Positions 8,775-18,374 of a DNA stretch of 44,468 nucleotides are shown here, in pieces. The position numbers were made by a program, and so were the translations under genes. Source of the DNA: JBKHYJ01 sp046565505 (lineage in GTDB: Bacteria; Acidobacteriota; Blastocatellia; UBA7656); the NCBI GenBank assembly GCA_046565505.1, contig JBKHYJ010000057.1:1-44468 (forward strand), read 5' to 3'. The first letter of the stretch is position 1. Each line of letters opens with the position of its first letter. Below the pieces are notes generated by a model. It had not been told where the DNA came from. It ran no database searches and worked only from the letters and a program-made list of their open reading frames with translations.

Positions 8775-9040
8775 CGTCCCCACGAGTGTGGGATGGAGTG
8801 AAAACTCCCGAATTTAATTCGCATTCGCTTTCAATCCGCGGCTTGCCAGCAGATACGCAACCAATGCACTTTCTTCGGTGCATAGTGGTTTAGTCTATTT
8901 CGCTTTCAGACGGGCCACAGCGACCGTACGGAAGCGGACAGCGGCTGTACACCATCGGACGGTCTGGCCCCGCGTTCGTAACAAAACCAACAAGTTACGC
9001 TGGTCTCTCGTTTGCCCGACTCTCTCACGGGAGAACCGTC

Positions 9041-10285
9041 ATGGATCGTGAGATTAATAACCGCTTTCGCCGCCGGCAAATCGCCAAACGGGCTCTAGTT
9101 TCGACGCTCGTCGTGGGGCTGATCACCGCCGGCTCCATCTGGGGGCCGCGCGGGATGAAGCCTTCGCTCAGTCGCTCGCGCATCCGCACGGCGCGCGTCG
9201 ATTTCGGGCCCGTTGAAGCGACCGTTAGCGCGTCCGGGACCGTCGCCCCCGAATTCGAGCAGGTCATTTCAAGCCCGGTCAATGCCCGCGTCACGCGCAT
9301 TCTCAAGCGCGCCGGCGATGAGGTCAGGACCGGCGAGCCCATACTCGAACTGGATGTCAGCGAATCCGTCCTCGCCGTCGATAAAGTCAACCAGCAGATC
9401 GCCCTCAAACAGAACCAGCAGGCAAAGAGCAAACTCGACCTTGAAAACACGCTGATTGATCTGCAGAGCCGCTGGGACATGAAGAATCTTGAATATAAAT
9501 CCGCCAAAGCCAGCGCCGCGCGCACCCGCACCCTCGAAAAACAGGGCCTGCTTTCGGAAGACAAGCTGCGCGAAGCGGAGTTGCAGGAAGAGAAATCCGC
9601 CTTGGAGTTGAAGCAGTTAGAACATGCGCAACGCAACGCACAGCAATCGACAAAGACGCAGCTCGAAGGGCTGGCCCTGGAGATGCAAACGCTCGAAAAG
9701 GAGCGCGCCGAAGCAAAGCGCCAGCTTGATCTGGCAACGACAAAGTCGGACCGTAACGGCGTCCTGACCTGGGTCCTGCTGGAAGAAGGCGCGACAGTAC
9801 CCAAAGGCTCGGTGATAGCACGCATTGCCGATTTGAATTCGTTCCGCGTTGACGCCACCTTCTCCGACATCCACGCCAACCGCATTCGCGCCGGGCTGCC
9901 GGCCAGCGTCAAGATCAACGACGACTACCTGCAGGGTACGATTGCGAGCATCCTGCCGACCATTAAGGACGGCATCATCACGGCGACCATCACCTTGAAA
10001 GACAAAGCGAGCGCGCTTTTGAAATCCAACCTGCGCGTTGACGTGTTGATCATCACGGACAAGAAGGACAAGTCGCTGCGTATCAAGAAAGGTCCGGCCA
10101 TCAGTGCCGAAGGCGTGCGCGACCTGTTTGTCGTGCGCGGCGATATGGCTGTGAGGGTGCCGGTGAAGATCGGCATTGCCAGTTTCGACAACTACGAAGT
10201 GATCGACGGACTGATCGAAGGTGATGAAGTCATTATTTCGGACATGACCGACTATCAACATCTGAGAGAAGTGAAATTGAATTAA
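9041..10285 (+). CDS. HlyD/MacA-type periplasmic adaptor subunit
   Basis: A 414-residue membrane-fusion (adaptor) protein. One N-terminal anchor helix (about residues 17-37) follows a basic tail. The biotinyl-lipoyl-like half (SASGTVAPEFEQVISSPVNA, then VTRILKRAGDEVRTGEPILELD) leads into a long coiled-coil hairpin (about 105-235, rich in Gln, Lys, Glu and Leu). The second lipoyl half (GVLTWVLLEEGATVPKGSVI, then ARIADLNSFRV), a beta-barrel and a membrane-proximal domain follow. In MacAB-type systems this protein links an inner-membrane ABC permease to an outer-membrane channel. No TolC-like gene is seen nearby. GGGAGA stands upstream of the ATG. It heads the cassette that continues with the ATPase and two permeases. 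Confidence 0.88.
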   Translation: MDREINNRFRRRQIAKRALVSTLVVGLITAGSIWGPRGMKPSLSRSRIRTARVDFGPVEATVSASGTVAPEFEQVISSPVNARVTRILKRAGDEVRTGEPILELDVSESVLAVDKVNQQIALKQNQQAKSKLDLENTLIDLQSRWDMKNLEYKSAKASAARTRTLEKQGLLSEDKLREAELQEEKSALELKQLEHAQRNAQQSTKTQLEGLALEMQTLEKERAEAKRQLDLATTKSDRNGVLTWVLLEEGATVPKGSVIARIADLNSFRVDATFSDIHANRIRAGLPASVKINDDYLQGTIASILPTIKDGIITATITLKDKASALLKSNLRVDVLIITDKKDKSLRIKKGPAISAEGVRDLFVVRGDMAVRVPVKIGIASFDNYEVIDGLIEGDEVIISDMTDYQHLREVKLN

Positions 10286-10342
10286 GGATCGGCCTGCTGC
10301 CGGCAGGTGATGCGCCAACCCGCGTCAGGAGAAAAGCAAACT

Positions 10343-11068
10343 ATGGAAAGCGTAACGGTACAGAAAAAAGAGTCGCCGGGGGTGAACCGGCAGACTCGGA
10401 ATGTCATTCGGCTCGAAGAGATCGAGAAGGTCTACCGCACGGCGAAGATTGAAACCGTCGCCCTGGCCAACGTCAACATCACGGTCAGCAAGGGCGAGTT
10501 CATTTCGATCATGGGCCCTTCCGGGTCAGGCAAAAGCACGCTGCTCAATGTCATCGGCTTACTGGATGTCCCGTCGGGGGGCAAGGTTTTTCTCGGCGGC
10601 AAACAGATCACCTCGTATTCGGACAGGGCGTTGGCGCGCGTCCGCAACGAAGAGATCGGGTTTATCTTCCAGACCTTTCACCTGATCAGCGACCTTAGCG
10701 TTCTGGATAACGTCGAAATCCCACTCCTGTATCGCACGATGTCCAATTCGGAGAGGAAGAAACTGGCGCTCAAAGCCCTGGACCGCGTCGGCCTTGCCTC
10801 GCGCGTTCACCATTTCCCTTCGCAACTTTCAGGCGGGCAGCAACAGCGCGTCGCCATCGCCCGCGCCATCGTAGGCGGCCCGCGCATTCTGCTCGCCGAT
10901 GAGCCGACGGGGAATCTCGATTCGCAGATGGGCGATGAAGTCATAGAGATACTGATGAGCCTCAGCCGCGACGAAGGGACGACCGTCGTGATGGTCACAC
11001 ACGACCCGCGCCAGGCGGAGAAGACCGAGCGCATCGTCCGCCTCTTTGACGGCAGGCAGGTGAATTAA
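10343..11068 (+). CDS. ABC transporter ATPase, LolD/MacB-like
   Basis: A 241-residue nucleotide-binding subunit with all motifs in order: Walker A GPSGSGKST, Q-loop FIFQTFHL, signature LSGGQQQR, Walker B ILLADEPTGNLDS, and H-loop VTHD. The VA.(I/L)ANVNI...KGEF start and the ADEPTGNLDS wording place it in the LolD/MacB/FtsE group, which drives mechanotransmission permeases, not pore-type import. ATG 10343 has AGGAG 11 bases upstream; upstream in-frame GTG 10307 or ATG 10310 would add about 12 residues and are less well supported. It sits between the adaptor and two permease genes on the same strand and is the shared motor of that complex. Confidence 0.93.
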   Translation: MESVTVQKKESPGVNRQTRNVIRLEEIEKVYRTAKIETVALANVNITVSKGEFISIMGPSGSGKSTLLNVIGLLDVPSGGKVFLGGKQITSYSDRALARVRNEEIGFIFQTFHLISDLSVLDNVEIPLLYRTMSNSERKKLALKALDRVGLASRVHHFPSQLSGGQQQRVAIARAIVGGPRILLADEPTGNLDSQMGDEVIEILMSLSRDEGTTVVMVTHDPRQAEKTERIVRLFDGRQVN

Positions 11069-11115
11069 GAAGAAGTATTCAGTATTCAGAATGGAAGCGG
11101 AAAGTATGGGGTATT

Positions 11116-12333
11116 ATGCTCAAAAACTACATCAAAATCGCCTACAAAGTCTTTCTGCGGCGGAAGTTTTTCACCTTCATCAGCCTCTTCGCCATCAGCT
11201 TCACGCTGATCGTGTTGATGGTCGCCACCGCGTACTTTGACTACGCCTTTGGCTCCATGCCGCCGGAATCGAAGCTGGGGCGGACGCTGGGCGTCTATCG
11301 CATGCAGATGTCGGGCGAAAGGGGCAGGCGCAACGGATTGGTCGGGTACGGCTTCCTGGATCGCTACTGCCGCAACCTCCCGCATGTCGAGAAGACTTCG
11401 TTTTTCACCATGCCCGCCTCTGTTACGACCTACGACAAAGGCGAGAAGATCAAACTCTTTTTCAAACGCACGGACGGCGAGTTCTGGCAGATTATGGATT
11501 TCAGTTTTCTGGAAGGCGCGCCGTTTACCGCCGAAGACGATAAGAATCGAAACTTTGTCGCCGTCATTAACGACGCGACGCGACAGAAATTCTTCGGCAC
11601 TGAGCCGGGTCTCGGCAAGAGCATCGCTATAGACGGACAGAGCTTCCGCATCGTCGGGGTGGTCAAAAACGTTCCGGCTCTCCGTGTCCACTCGTTTTCC
11701 GACGTGTGGGCGCCAATCAGCACGTACAAGAGCGATTCCTACAAGAAGGAATATGTGGCGGAGTTTATGGCGCTCTTTCTGGCGGGCAGCAAGAATGATT
11801 TTCCCGCCATTCAGGAAGAGTTCGATACGCGGCTGGCGAACGCCGAAATCCCCGACAAAGAGTTTAACCAGTTGACCAGTCGGGCCGAGACTTTTCTCGA
11901 AGGCATCACCAGTGAGGCGGGTGGCCCGTCGGGTTTTATGATGATAGTGATTGTTGCGGCCCTGCTCTTTATGCTGCTGCCGACCATCAACCTGATCAAC
12001 ATCAACGTCAGCCGCATCATGGAGCGGGCCTCTGAAGTCGGCGTTCGCAAGGCGTTCGGCGCTTCGTCGCTCACGCTCGTCGGGCAGTTCGTCATCGAAA
12101 ATGTGCTGCTCTCGCTGGTCGGCGGCGCCATCGGCTTCGTTGGCTCGTTCCTGGTCCTGCAAGCCATCGCGCGAAGCGGCGTCATCCCGTACGCCGAGTT
12201 CCACTTCAACTATAGAATTTTTCTCTACGGCTTTGGCACGGCGGTCTTCTTCGGCTTGTTCTCCGGCGTCTATCCGGCGTGGAAGATGTCGCGGCTCCAC
12301 CCCGTGCAGGCGCTGCAAGGAGGGACGCGATGA
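11116..12333 (+). CDS. MacB/FtsX-type ABC permease, first copy
   Basis: A 405-residue permease with one N-terminal helix (FFTFISLFAISFTLIVLMVA), a large periplasmic MacB-core domain (about 45-265) and three C-terminal helices forming the FtsX domain. The coupling segment before helix 3 reads ISRIMERASEVGVRKAFGAS, the conserved ERxxEVGVRKAxGA motif that contacts the ATPase. The end reads FFGLFSGVYPAWKMSRLHPV, typical for MacB-like proteins. It overlaps the next permease by ATGA at 12330-12333, so translation is coupled and the two probably form a heterodimer. The ribosome site before 11116 is weak, and the 47-base gap includes a doubled agtattc motif. Confidence 0.88.
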   Translation: MLKNYIKIAYKVFLRRKFFTFISLFAISFTLIVLMVATAYFDYAFGSMPPESKLGRTLGVYRMQMSGERGRRNGLVGYGFLDRYCRNLPHVEKTSFFTMPASVTTYDKGEKIKLFFKRTDGEFWQIMDFSFLEGAPFTAEDDKNRNFVAVINDATRQKFFGTEPGLGKSIAIDGQSFRIVGVVKNVPALRVHSFSDVWAPISTYKSDSYKKEYVAEFMALFLAGSKNDFPAIQEEFDTRLANAEIPDKEFNQLTSRAETFLEGITSEAGGPSGFMMIVIVAALLFMLLPTINLININVSRIMERASEVGVRKAFGASSLTLVGQFVIENVLLSLVGGAIGFVGSFLVLQAIARSGVIPYAEFHFNYRIFLYGFGTAVFFGLFSGVYPAWKMSRLHPVQALQGGTR

Positions 12334-13526
12334 TTAAACATCTCTTAAGGCTCGTCTGGAACCGCAAACGCTTCAACTTTCTCATCACGCTGGAGATCTT
12401 TGTCTCTTTTCTCGTCCTCTTCACGGTGATGATGTTCGTCGTCTACTATGCCTACAACTATAGCCAGCCGCTCGGTTTCAAATACGAAAATGTCCTGAAT
12501 GTTCAGATCGACGTCAAGCAACAGTCGGACGATTACTTCACGTCGGAGCAGCATGAGTTGACGCGCCAGCTCTTCCTTGCGGTCAAAGACATGCCCGAAG
12601 TCGAGAGCGTCGCCAGCGCCCTGTCGGTGCCGTATCAAATGAGCGGCAGTTCCGGCGTCAGCCGATTCAACGGCAAAAATATTGAATACGAGCGCGACGA
12701 GGTTACCGACGGCCTCAAAGAGGTCTTGGATTTGCAAGTCGTCGCCGGCCGATGGTTCAGCCGCGAAGACGACGCCGCGCAGTTCCTTCCGGTGGTGCTC
12801 AACCGGCGCATGGCGGAAGCGATGTACGGGGCAGAAGATCCTGTCGGCAAAGTCTTCAACCCGGAAATGAACGGGGGTAAAGAGTCGCGAGTTGTCGGCG
12901 TCGTCTCTGACTTTCGCAAACGGGGCGAGCTGGCGGGCCCGGGCAACTTTCTCTTTACGCGGAAAAATCTGAACAATCCGAAGGAGCGCCCGCCGCGAAA
13001 TCTGGTAATCAAAGTTCGCCCCGGCGTTACGGCGGAGTTCGAGGAACAGCTCGCCAACAAGCTGCAATCGGTGGCGAAAGATTGGTCCTTCGAAGTCGCC
13101 TCGCTCGCCAGTCTCCGCGAGTCGCTTTTCCGTATTCAGCTCAGCCCAATCGTCGTGCTGGGAATTATTGCCGCCTTCCTGATGATTATGGTCGCGCTGG
13201 GGCTGACGGGGGTGCTATGGCAGAGCGTTACCCAGCGCCGCAAAGAGATCGGGCTGCGCCGCGCCAACGGGGCGACCGCCGCGCGCATCAAGAATCAGAT
13301 CCTCGGCGAACTGCTGTTGGTCGCCACTTTCGGCTTGTTGCTGGGCGTGCTGATCGTCGTGCAGTTCCCGCTGCTCGACGTCATCGGCTTCATCAGCGGC
13401 AAAATCTACATCTACAGCATACTGGCCTCGGCCCTGACGATTTACCTGTTGACGATTCTCTGCGGCCTGTACCCGAGCTGGCTGGCGACCAAAGTCCAGC
13501 CCGCCGAGGCGCTGCATTACGAATGA
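12330..13526 (+). CDS. MacB/FtsX-type ABC permease, second copy
   Basis: A 398-residue permease starting at ATG 12330, with AAGGAGGG at 12318-12325 and a 4-base overlap with the previous stop. The plan is the same as its neighbour: an N-terminal helix (FLITLEIFVSFLVLFTVMMFVVYY), a periplasmic MacB core (about 45-275), and three C-terminal helices with the coupling motif QRRKEIGLRRANGAT and the closing YPSWLATKVQPAEALHYE. The two copies are clearly different in sequence, which points to an obligate heterodimer. Substrate is unknown. Related two-permease cassettes are linked to export of peptides, antimicrobials or lipoproteins. Confidence 0.88.
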   Translation: MIKHLLRLVWNRKRFNFLITLEIFVSFLVLFTVMMFVVYYAYNYSQPLGFKYENVLNVQIDVKQQSDDYFTSEQHELTRQLFLAVKDMPEVESVASALSVPYQMSGSSGVSRFNGKNIEYERDEVTDGLKEVLDLQVVAGRWFSREDDAAQFLPVVLNRRMAEAMYGAEDPVGKVFNPEMNGGKESRVVGVVSDFRKRGELAGPGNFLFTRKNLNNPKERPPRNLVIKVRPGVTAEFEEQLANKLQSVAKDWSFEVASLASLRESLFRIQLSPIVVLGIIAAFLMIMVALGLTGVLWQSVTQRRKEIGLRRANGATAARIKNQILGELLLVATFGLLLGVLIVVQFPLLDVIGFISGKIYIYSILASALTIYLLTILCGLYPSWLATKVQPAEALHYE

Positions 13527-13601
13527 GTCTCTGAACCTGAAGACGAACGGCTTCGCGCCCGCTCGGCGCGATCAGCAACCACGTCAATAAAGGAGATACG
13601 C

Positions 13602-16600
13602 ATGGCCTCTCGGTCTCTCTTCGCTCTCATTCTGCTTCTCGCCCTGGGCGTCGCGGGGGTGGCGCAATCACGCTCCCCTTACCAAATGCCGACGGTCAGC
13701 GACAACCAGATCGCCTTCGTGTACGGCGGAGAAATCTGGGCGGCTGATCGCCGGGGGGGCGAAGCGCATGTCGTAGTCAGTGCGCCTGCGGCTGAGAAAG
13801 TAACGCCCGTCTTTTCGCCCGACGGTTCGCAACTGGCCTTCTCGATGAGCGTCGGCGGCAACCTCGACGTGTATGTCGTCCCCGCCGCAGGCGGCGAGGC
13901 TCGGCGCTTGACGTATCACCCGAAAGAGGACGCCGTGGTGGGGTGGACACCGGACGGCAAGACGGTCCTCTTTCGCTCGCGCCGCGTCACAGACTCGACA
14001 CACGAGCTGTACACGATCCCCGCGCGGGGTGGGTTTGAAACCCAACTCCCGCTGCCGCTGGCGTGGGACGGAGCCTATTCGCCCGACGCCCGCAGCCTAG
14101 CCTACATGCCGCTCGGCGACCCGACGCGCGGCTGGCGCAACTATCGCGGCGGCCAGACCTCGCACATCTGGATCGCCGACCTTGCAAATAGTCAGACGCA
14201 GGCCTTGCCGCGCGACAACTCGAACGACCGCTCGCCCATGTGGGTCGGCAATAAAATCTACTTCATCTCGGACCGCACGTTGACGGCGAACCTCTTCGCC
14301 TACGACACGCAGACGAAGAAGACGGAGCAGATAACACGCTTCGAGAAATATGATGTCCGAGCGGCCTCAAGCGGCGGTTCGGGTGACCGCGCGGCCATCG
14401 TCTTTGTGCAGGACGGCGCGATTCACCTGCTGGATTTGAAAACCAATCAAGAGCGTGTGGTGCCGATCACCATCTCGAAGGCCGATTGGGCGGAGACCGT
14501 GCCGCGCGCCGTGAAAGTCGGGCGCTGGATTCGCTCCTACAACCTTTCGCCGGATGGCAGCCATGCGCTTTTTGGCGCGCGCGGCGAGATTCTTACGGTG
14601 AACCTTGCGACAGGCGAAACGCGCAACCTTACGCGGACGAGCGGCGCGGCGGAGCGCACCCCTGTCTGGTCGCCCGACGGAAAGTCTATCGCCTATTACT
14701 CAGACCAATCAGGTGAGTATCAACTGCACATCCAGGCGGCGGGCGATGGTAGTGTGAAGAGAATCGCAATTGAAGAGAAGCCATCATTCTATTACGAGCC
14801 GGTGTGGTCGCCGGATTCGAGGAAGCTGGCGTTTACCGATAAGCGATTGAACGTCTGGGTCGTTGATGTAGAAAGGAACGCGGCGCGGCGCGTTGACACG
14901 GCCGAGCGATACGACAGCCCGACCGCGCCCGCATGGTCTCCCGACAGCCGGTGGCTCGCCTACACCAAGAATCGGGCAAACTTTTTGCGGACGCTTTACC
15001 TATACTCACTTGATACGAACAAACCCTACGCCGTGAGCGACGAACGTTACGACGCCGACTCGCCCGTATTCGATAAGAACGGCAAGTATCTCTACTTCAC
15101 GTCGAGCGCCAACGCCGGGCCGCAGAGGGTCTTCGGCATGTCTTCGTTCATCTTCCGAACGCTCGTCACGCGCGCCATTCAAGCAGCCGTGCTCGACAAG
15201 GACGAAGCCTCGCCGCTGGCTCCGCCCGCCGCCGGCGGAGTAGCAAGCGGGGAGAACGCGCCTTCGGTAGACATCGATGGCATCGGCGAGCGTATTGTGA
15301 GATTGCCCGCGCCGCTCAGAAATTACCTGGGTCTTGCCGCCGGCAAATCCGGCATCCTGTTCGCGTTCGAGGGCACAAACAGCGGCCCGAATATTATTCA
15401 CCGGCTTGATGTCTCTGCGCGCCGGGCGGAAAAATTTATCGAAGGCACTGACGGATTTACTATTTCCGCCGACGGCGGCAGGTTGATGAACGCGAGCGCT
15501 GGCGGTTACGAGGTGGTCCCGACGGACGCGCCGCCAAAATCGGGCGACGGCCGATTAGACCTGTCGAAAGCCGAAATACAAGTCAACCCGCGCGAGGAGT
15601 GGCGGCAGATCTTCAACGAAGCCTGGCGTTTGATGCGCGATTATTTTTACGACCCGGGGCATCATGGGCAAGACCTCGCGGCGCTGCAGGAGCACTACGC
15701 GGCCTACCTGCCGAGCGTAGTGACGCGCAACGATTTGAATGCCGTCTTCCGCGAGATGTTTTCGCACATGACGGTCAGCCACATGCAGGTCGGCGGCGGC
15801 GACATACCTCAGGGGGGGGCGGCGAACGTCGGGCTGCTCGGCGCGGATTACGAAATCGACCAGGGTCGCTATCGCATCAAGCGCGTCTACCGAGGCGATA
15901 ATTCGGATGGTTTGCTCATGGCGCCGCTCACCCAACCGGGCGTCCGCGTGAACGCCGGCGAGTACCTGCTGGCCGTTGACGGGCAGGAGATCGAAGCGGA
16001 CGAGAACCTTTTTAAATACTTCCAGGGTAAAGCCGGGCGGGCCACGCAATTGAGAGTCGCCGCGAAGGCGGACGGCAGTAATGCGCGGACGATTACGGTG
16101 ATGCCGCTGGCGGGCGAAAACACGTTGCGGTTTATCAGTTGGATGGAAGAGAATCGTCGCCAGGTCGATAAGATGTCCGGGGGCAAACTCGGTTATATCT
16201 ATCTGCCTGACACAGGCGGCACGGGCTACAACTTGTTCAACCGCGATTTTTACGCCAGCCTGGACAAGCAAGGCTTGATCATTGACGAGCGCTACAACAG
16301 CGGCGGCGCGCCTGCCGATTACTTCATCGATATGCTCGGGCGGCGGCCGCTGTCGGCCTACACCTTCCGCGAAGGGGCGGACATGAACTTTCCTGTGGCG
16401 ACCGTCCCGGGCCCGCGCGTGATGCTCATCAACGAGTACGCGGGCTCAGGCGGCGACACGCTGCCCTGGATGTTCCGCGCCGCGGGGGTAGGAACGCTGG
16501 TCGGCAAGCGCACCTGGGGCGGCGGCATCGGCGGCTTCGTGCAGATGCCCGGTTTTGTTGACGGCGGCTCGATGCTGGCGCCGAATCGTGCCTTTTATAA

Positions 16601-16790
16601 TCCGAAAACGGGCGTCTGGGACATAGAGAACCAGGGTGTCGCTCCTGACGTCGAGGTCGAACTGGATCCCAGGGCCGTCCGCGAAGGGCGCGACCCGCAG
16701 TTGGAGAGGGCGGTACAGATTGCCCTTGACGGGTTAAAGAAGGCGCCGGCAACGCAGGTGAAAAAGCCGAAGAGAGCGGTGTATAAATAA
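13602..16790 (+). CDS. Tricorn-like S41 protease, secreted
   Basis: A 1062-residue protein with a signal peptide (about 1-22, ending GVAGVAQS), two beta-propellers built from TolB/WD-like blades (FSPDGSQLAFSM, WTPDGKTVLFRS, WSPDGKSIAYYS, WSPDSRKLAFTD), a helical C1 domain (EAWRLMRDYFYDPGHHG), a PDZ domain (about 780-830) and a C2 catalytic domain. Candidate catalytic residues by motif are His727 (VSHMQVGG), Ser949 (NEYAGSGGD) and Glu1009 (IENQGVAPD). Archaeal tricorn is cytosolic and trims proteasome products; bacterial homologues with signal peptides are common in Acidobacteriota and probably degrade periplasmic peptides. AAAGGAG (13589-13595) sets the start. It lies 75 bases after the permease operon, so it may handle peptides linked to that transporter. 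Confidence 0.9.
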   Translation: MASRSLFALILLLALGVAGVAQSRSPYQMPTVSDNQIAFVYGGEIWAADRRGGEAHVVVSAPAAEKVTPVFSPDGSQLAFSMSVGGNLDVYVVPAAGGEARRLTYHPKEDAVVGWTPDGKTVLFRSRRVTDSTHELYTIPARGGFETQLPLPLAWDGAYSPDARSLAYMPLGDPTRGWRNYRGGQTSHIWIADLANSQTQALPRDNSNDRSPMWVGNKIYFISDRTLTANLFAYDTQTKKTEQITRFEKYDVRAASSGGSGDRAAIVFVQDGAIHLLDLKTNQERVVPITISKADWAETVPRAVKVGRWIRSYNLSPDGSHALFGARGEILTVNLATGETRNLTRTSGAAERTPVWSPDGKSIAYYSDQSGEYQLHIQAAGDGSVKRIAIEEKPSFYYEPVWSPDSRKLAFTDKRLNVWVVDVERNAARRVDTAERYDSPTAPAWSPDSRWLAYTKNRANFLRTLYLYSLDTNKPYAVSDERYDADSPVFDKNGKYLYFTSSANAGPQRVFGMSSFIFRTLVTRAIQAAVLDKDEASPLAPPAAGGVASGENAPSVDIDGIGERIVRLPAPLRNYLGLAAGKSGILFAFEGTNSGPNIIHRLDVSARRAEKFIEGTDGFTISADGGRLMNASAGGYEVVPTDAPPKSGDGRLDLSKAEIQVNPREEWRQIFNEAWRLMRDYFYDPGHHGQDLAALQEHYAAYLPSVVTRNDLNAVFREMFSHMTVSHMQVGGGDIPQGGAANVGLLGADYEIDQGRYRIKRVYRGDNSDGLLMAPLTQPGVRVNAGEYLLAVDGQEIEADENLFKYFQGKAGRATQLRVAAKADGSNARTITVMPLAGENTLRFISWMEENRRQVDKMSGGKLGYIYLPDTGGTGYNLFNRDFYASLDKQGLIIDERYNSGGAPADYFIDMLGRRPLSAYTFREGADMNFPVATVPGPRVMLINEYAGSGGDTLPWMFRAAGVGTLVGKRTWGGGIGGFVQMPGFVDGGSMLAPNRAFYNPKTGVWDIENQGVAPDVEVELDPRAVREGRDPQLERAVQIALDGLKKAPATQVKKPKRAVYK

Positions 16791-16886
16791 CCGCAATCAG
16801 GGCCGGCATTTAGGGTTTAGTAATCGCGGATAGGCGGACAAAGCAGCAATCCTAAATTCTGACTGCCGATTCCTGGGGAACAAACG

Positions 16887-18284
16887 ATGAGCGCAGCGAG
16901 TACAAAAAATGAGATGGTCCTGATTGTCGATGACGACCCTTCGGTGACGACTTCGCTGGCTCTGCTTCTGAAACAGGCCGGCTACCGCTCGCAGTCGGCC
17001 GCCACTCCCGCGCAGGCGCTGGAGCGCCTTGCCGGCGGGACCTTTCACCTCGTCATTCAAGACATGAACTTCTCGCGCAAAACCACGGGCGAAGAAGGCA
17101 TGGATCTGCTCAAGCGAATCAAAGCCGTCAGGCCGCAGCTGCCGGTTGTGTTGCTCACCGCCTGGGGGTCGATTCAACTCGCCGTCGAAGGCATGCGGGC
17201 CGGCGCTTCGGATTTTGTGACCAAGCCGTGGACCAATCAACAAATTTTGCAATCCGTGCAGACGGCCGTAGGGCTGGCGGCGGCCTCATCGAAGCAGAAA
17301 GACAGATTGCCGACCCGCGAGGAACTCGACGCGCTCTATGACTTCGGCGAGATTAAGGGCCGCGACGCCAGGATTTTGAAAGTCCTCGACGTCATCGGGC
17401 GGGTGAGCACGACCGACGCTTCGGTGTTAATCTCGGGCGATTCGGGGACCGGCAAAGAACTGGTCGCCGCCGCCATTCATCGCAACAGCCGCCGCAGGAA
17501 CGCGCCGTTCGTGAAAGTCAATCTCGGCGGCATCTCCTCGACCCTGTTTGAAAGCGAGATGTTCGGTCACGTCCGGGGCGCCTTTACGGACGCTAAACAG
17601 GACCGCAAAGGCAGGTTCGAACTCGCCAACGGCGGCACGATCTTTCTCGACGAGGTCGGCGACCTTGACCCCGGTTCACAGGTGAAGTTGCTCCGCGTGC
17701 TGCAAGACAGGACGTACGAAGTGCTCGGCTCTAGCGTCACGCGCACGGTCGACGTGCGCGTGATTGCCGCCACCAACCGCAACGTGACGGAGATGGTCGA
17801 GCAAGGCGGCTTTCGCGAAGACCTGCTCTATCGCCTGAACCTGATCTCCGTGCACCTGCCGGCGTTACGCGAGCGGCCGACGGACATTCCTCTGCTCGCC
17901 AGACATTTCGCCGAGAATATCGCCAGCGTCTACCGAATGCAGGCGATAGAGATTACCGACGGCGCGCTCAACTGGATGCGGACGCTCGCCTGGCCGGGCA
18001 ACATCCGCCAGCTGAAGCACCTCATCGAGCGCGCGGTTCTGGTCAGCGGCAAGCTGGTGTTAGATACAGACGATTTCCGCCTACCGCTGGAGATGGAGGC
18101 GGGCGACAAGGGCAGGGACGCGCTGCCCGAAGTCGGCCGCATGACCATAGACGACATGGAAAAGGCGATGATTCTCAAGACCCTCAAGCATTACGACGGT
18201 AACATCAGCCGCGTCGCCGAAGCACTGGGCCTCAGCCGTCCGGCGCTGTACCGGCGGTTTGAAAAATACGGAATCAAAGTGTGA
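16887..18284 (+). CDS. NtrC-family sigma-54 response regulator
   Basis: A 465-residue activator with receiver (about 10-125; acidic cluster DDD at 15-17, phospho-acceptor Asp59 in LVIQDMNFS, conserved Lys in FVTKPW), AAA+ domain (about 155-385; Walker A GDSGTGKE at about 184, Walker B GGTIFLDEVGDL, arginine-finger region FREDLLYRLN) and a C-terminal Fis-type helix-turn-helix (NISRVAEALGLSRPALYRRF). The sigma-54 contact loop reads GAFTDA at about residue 231, a variant of GAFTGA. It activates sigma-54 promoters on phosphorylation by its partner, most likely the histidine kinase downstream. Likely targets are the transporter/protease genes just upstream, but no clear -24/-12 element was located. 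Confidence 0.93.
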   Translation: MSAASTKNEMVLIVDDDPSVTTSLALLLKQAGYRSQSAATPAQALERLAGGTFHLVIQDMNFSRKTTGEEGMDLLKRIKAVRPQLPVVLLTAWGSIQLAVEGMRAGASDFVTKPWTNQQILQSVQTAVGLAAASSKQKDRLPTREELDALYDFGEIKGRDARILKVLDVIGRVSTTDASVLISGDSGTGKELVAAAIHRNSRRRNAPFVKVNLGGISSTLFESEMFGHVRGAFTDAKQDRKGRFELANGGTIFLDEVGDLDPGSQVKLLRVLQDRTYEVLGSSVTRTVDVRVIAATNRNVTEMVEQGGFREDLLYRLNLISVHLPALRERPTDIPLLARHFAENIASVYRMQAIEITDGALNWMRTLAWPGNIRQLKHLIERAVLVSGKLVLDTDDFRLPLEMEAGDKGRDALPEVGRMTIDDMEKAMILKTLKHYDGNISRVAEALGLSRPALYRRFEKYGIKV

Positions 18285-18302
18285 ATCCCCGCCGTGGGAA
18301 AA

Positions 18303-18359
18303 GGCAAAATGGGTGGTCCCTCGCCGCCGAGAAGAGGGACCGTGTGAATCCGTTTTGCC
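18303..18359 (+). promoter_or_regulatory. Nested hairpin between regulator and kinase genes
   Basis: The 90-base gap between the two genes holds a two-tier stem. The outer arms are ggcaaaatgg (18303-18312) and ccgttttgcc (18350-18359), pairing fully with one G-U. The inner arms are ggtccctc (18315-18322) and gagggacc (18334-18341), pairing exactly. There is no T-run after it, so it is not a standard terminator. It could set relative expression of kinase and regulator. The decamer gtgtgaatcc occurs at 18279 and again at 18342. Confidence 0.5.
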
Positions 18360-18374
18360 GCTTGCCGGTTAGCT

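Noticed and set aside
11086..12318. Long minus-strand open frame opposite the first permease gene
   Set aside because: It is the antisense shadow of a GC-rich permease gene; the plus-strand product has all family motifs, and the minus frame is rich in Arg/Asp/Glu with no domain.
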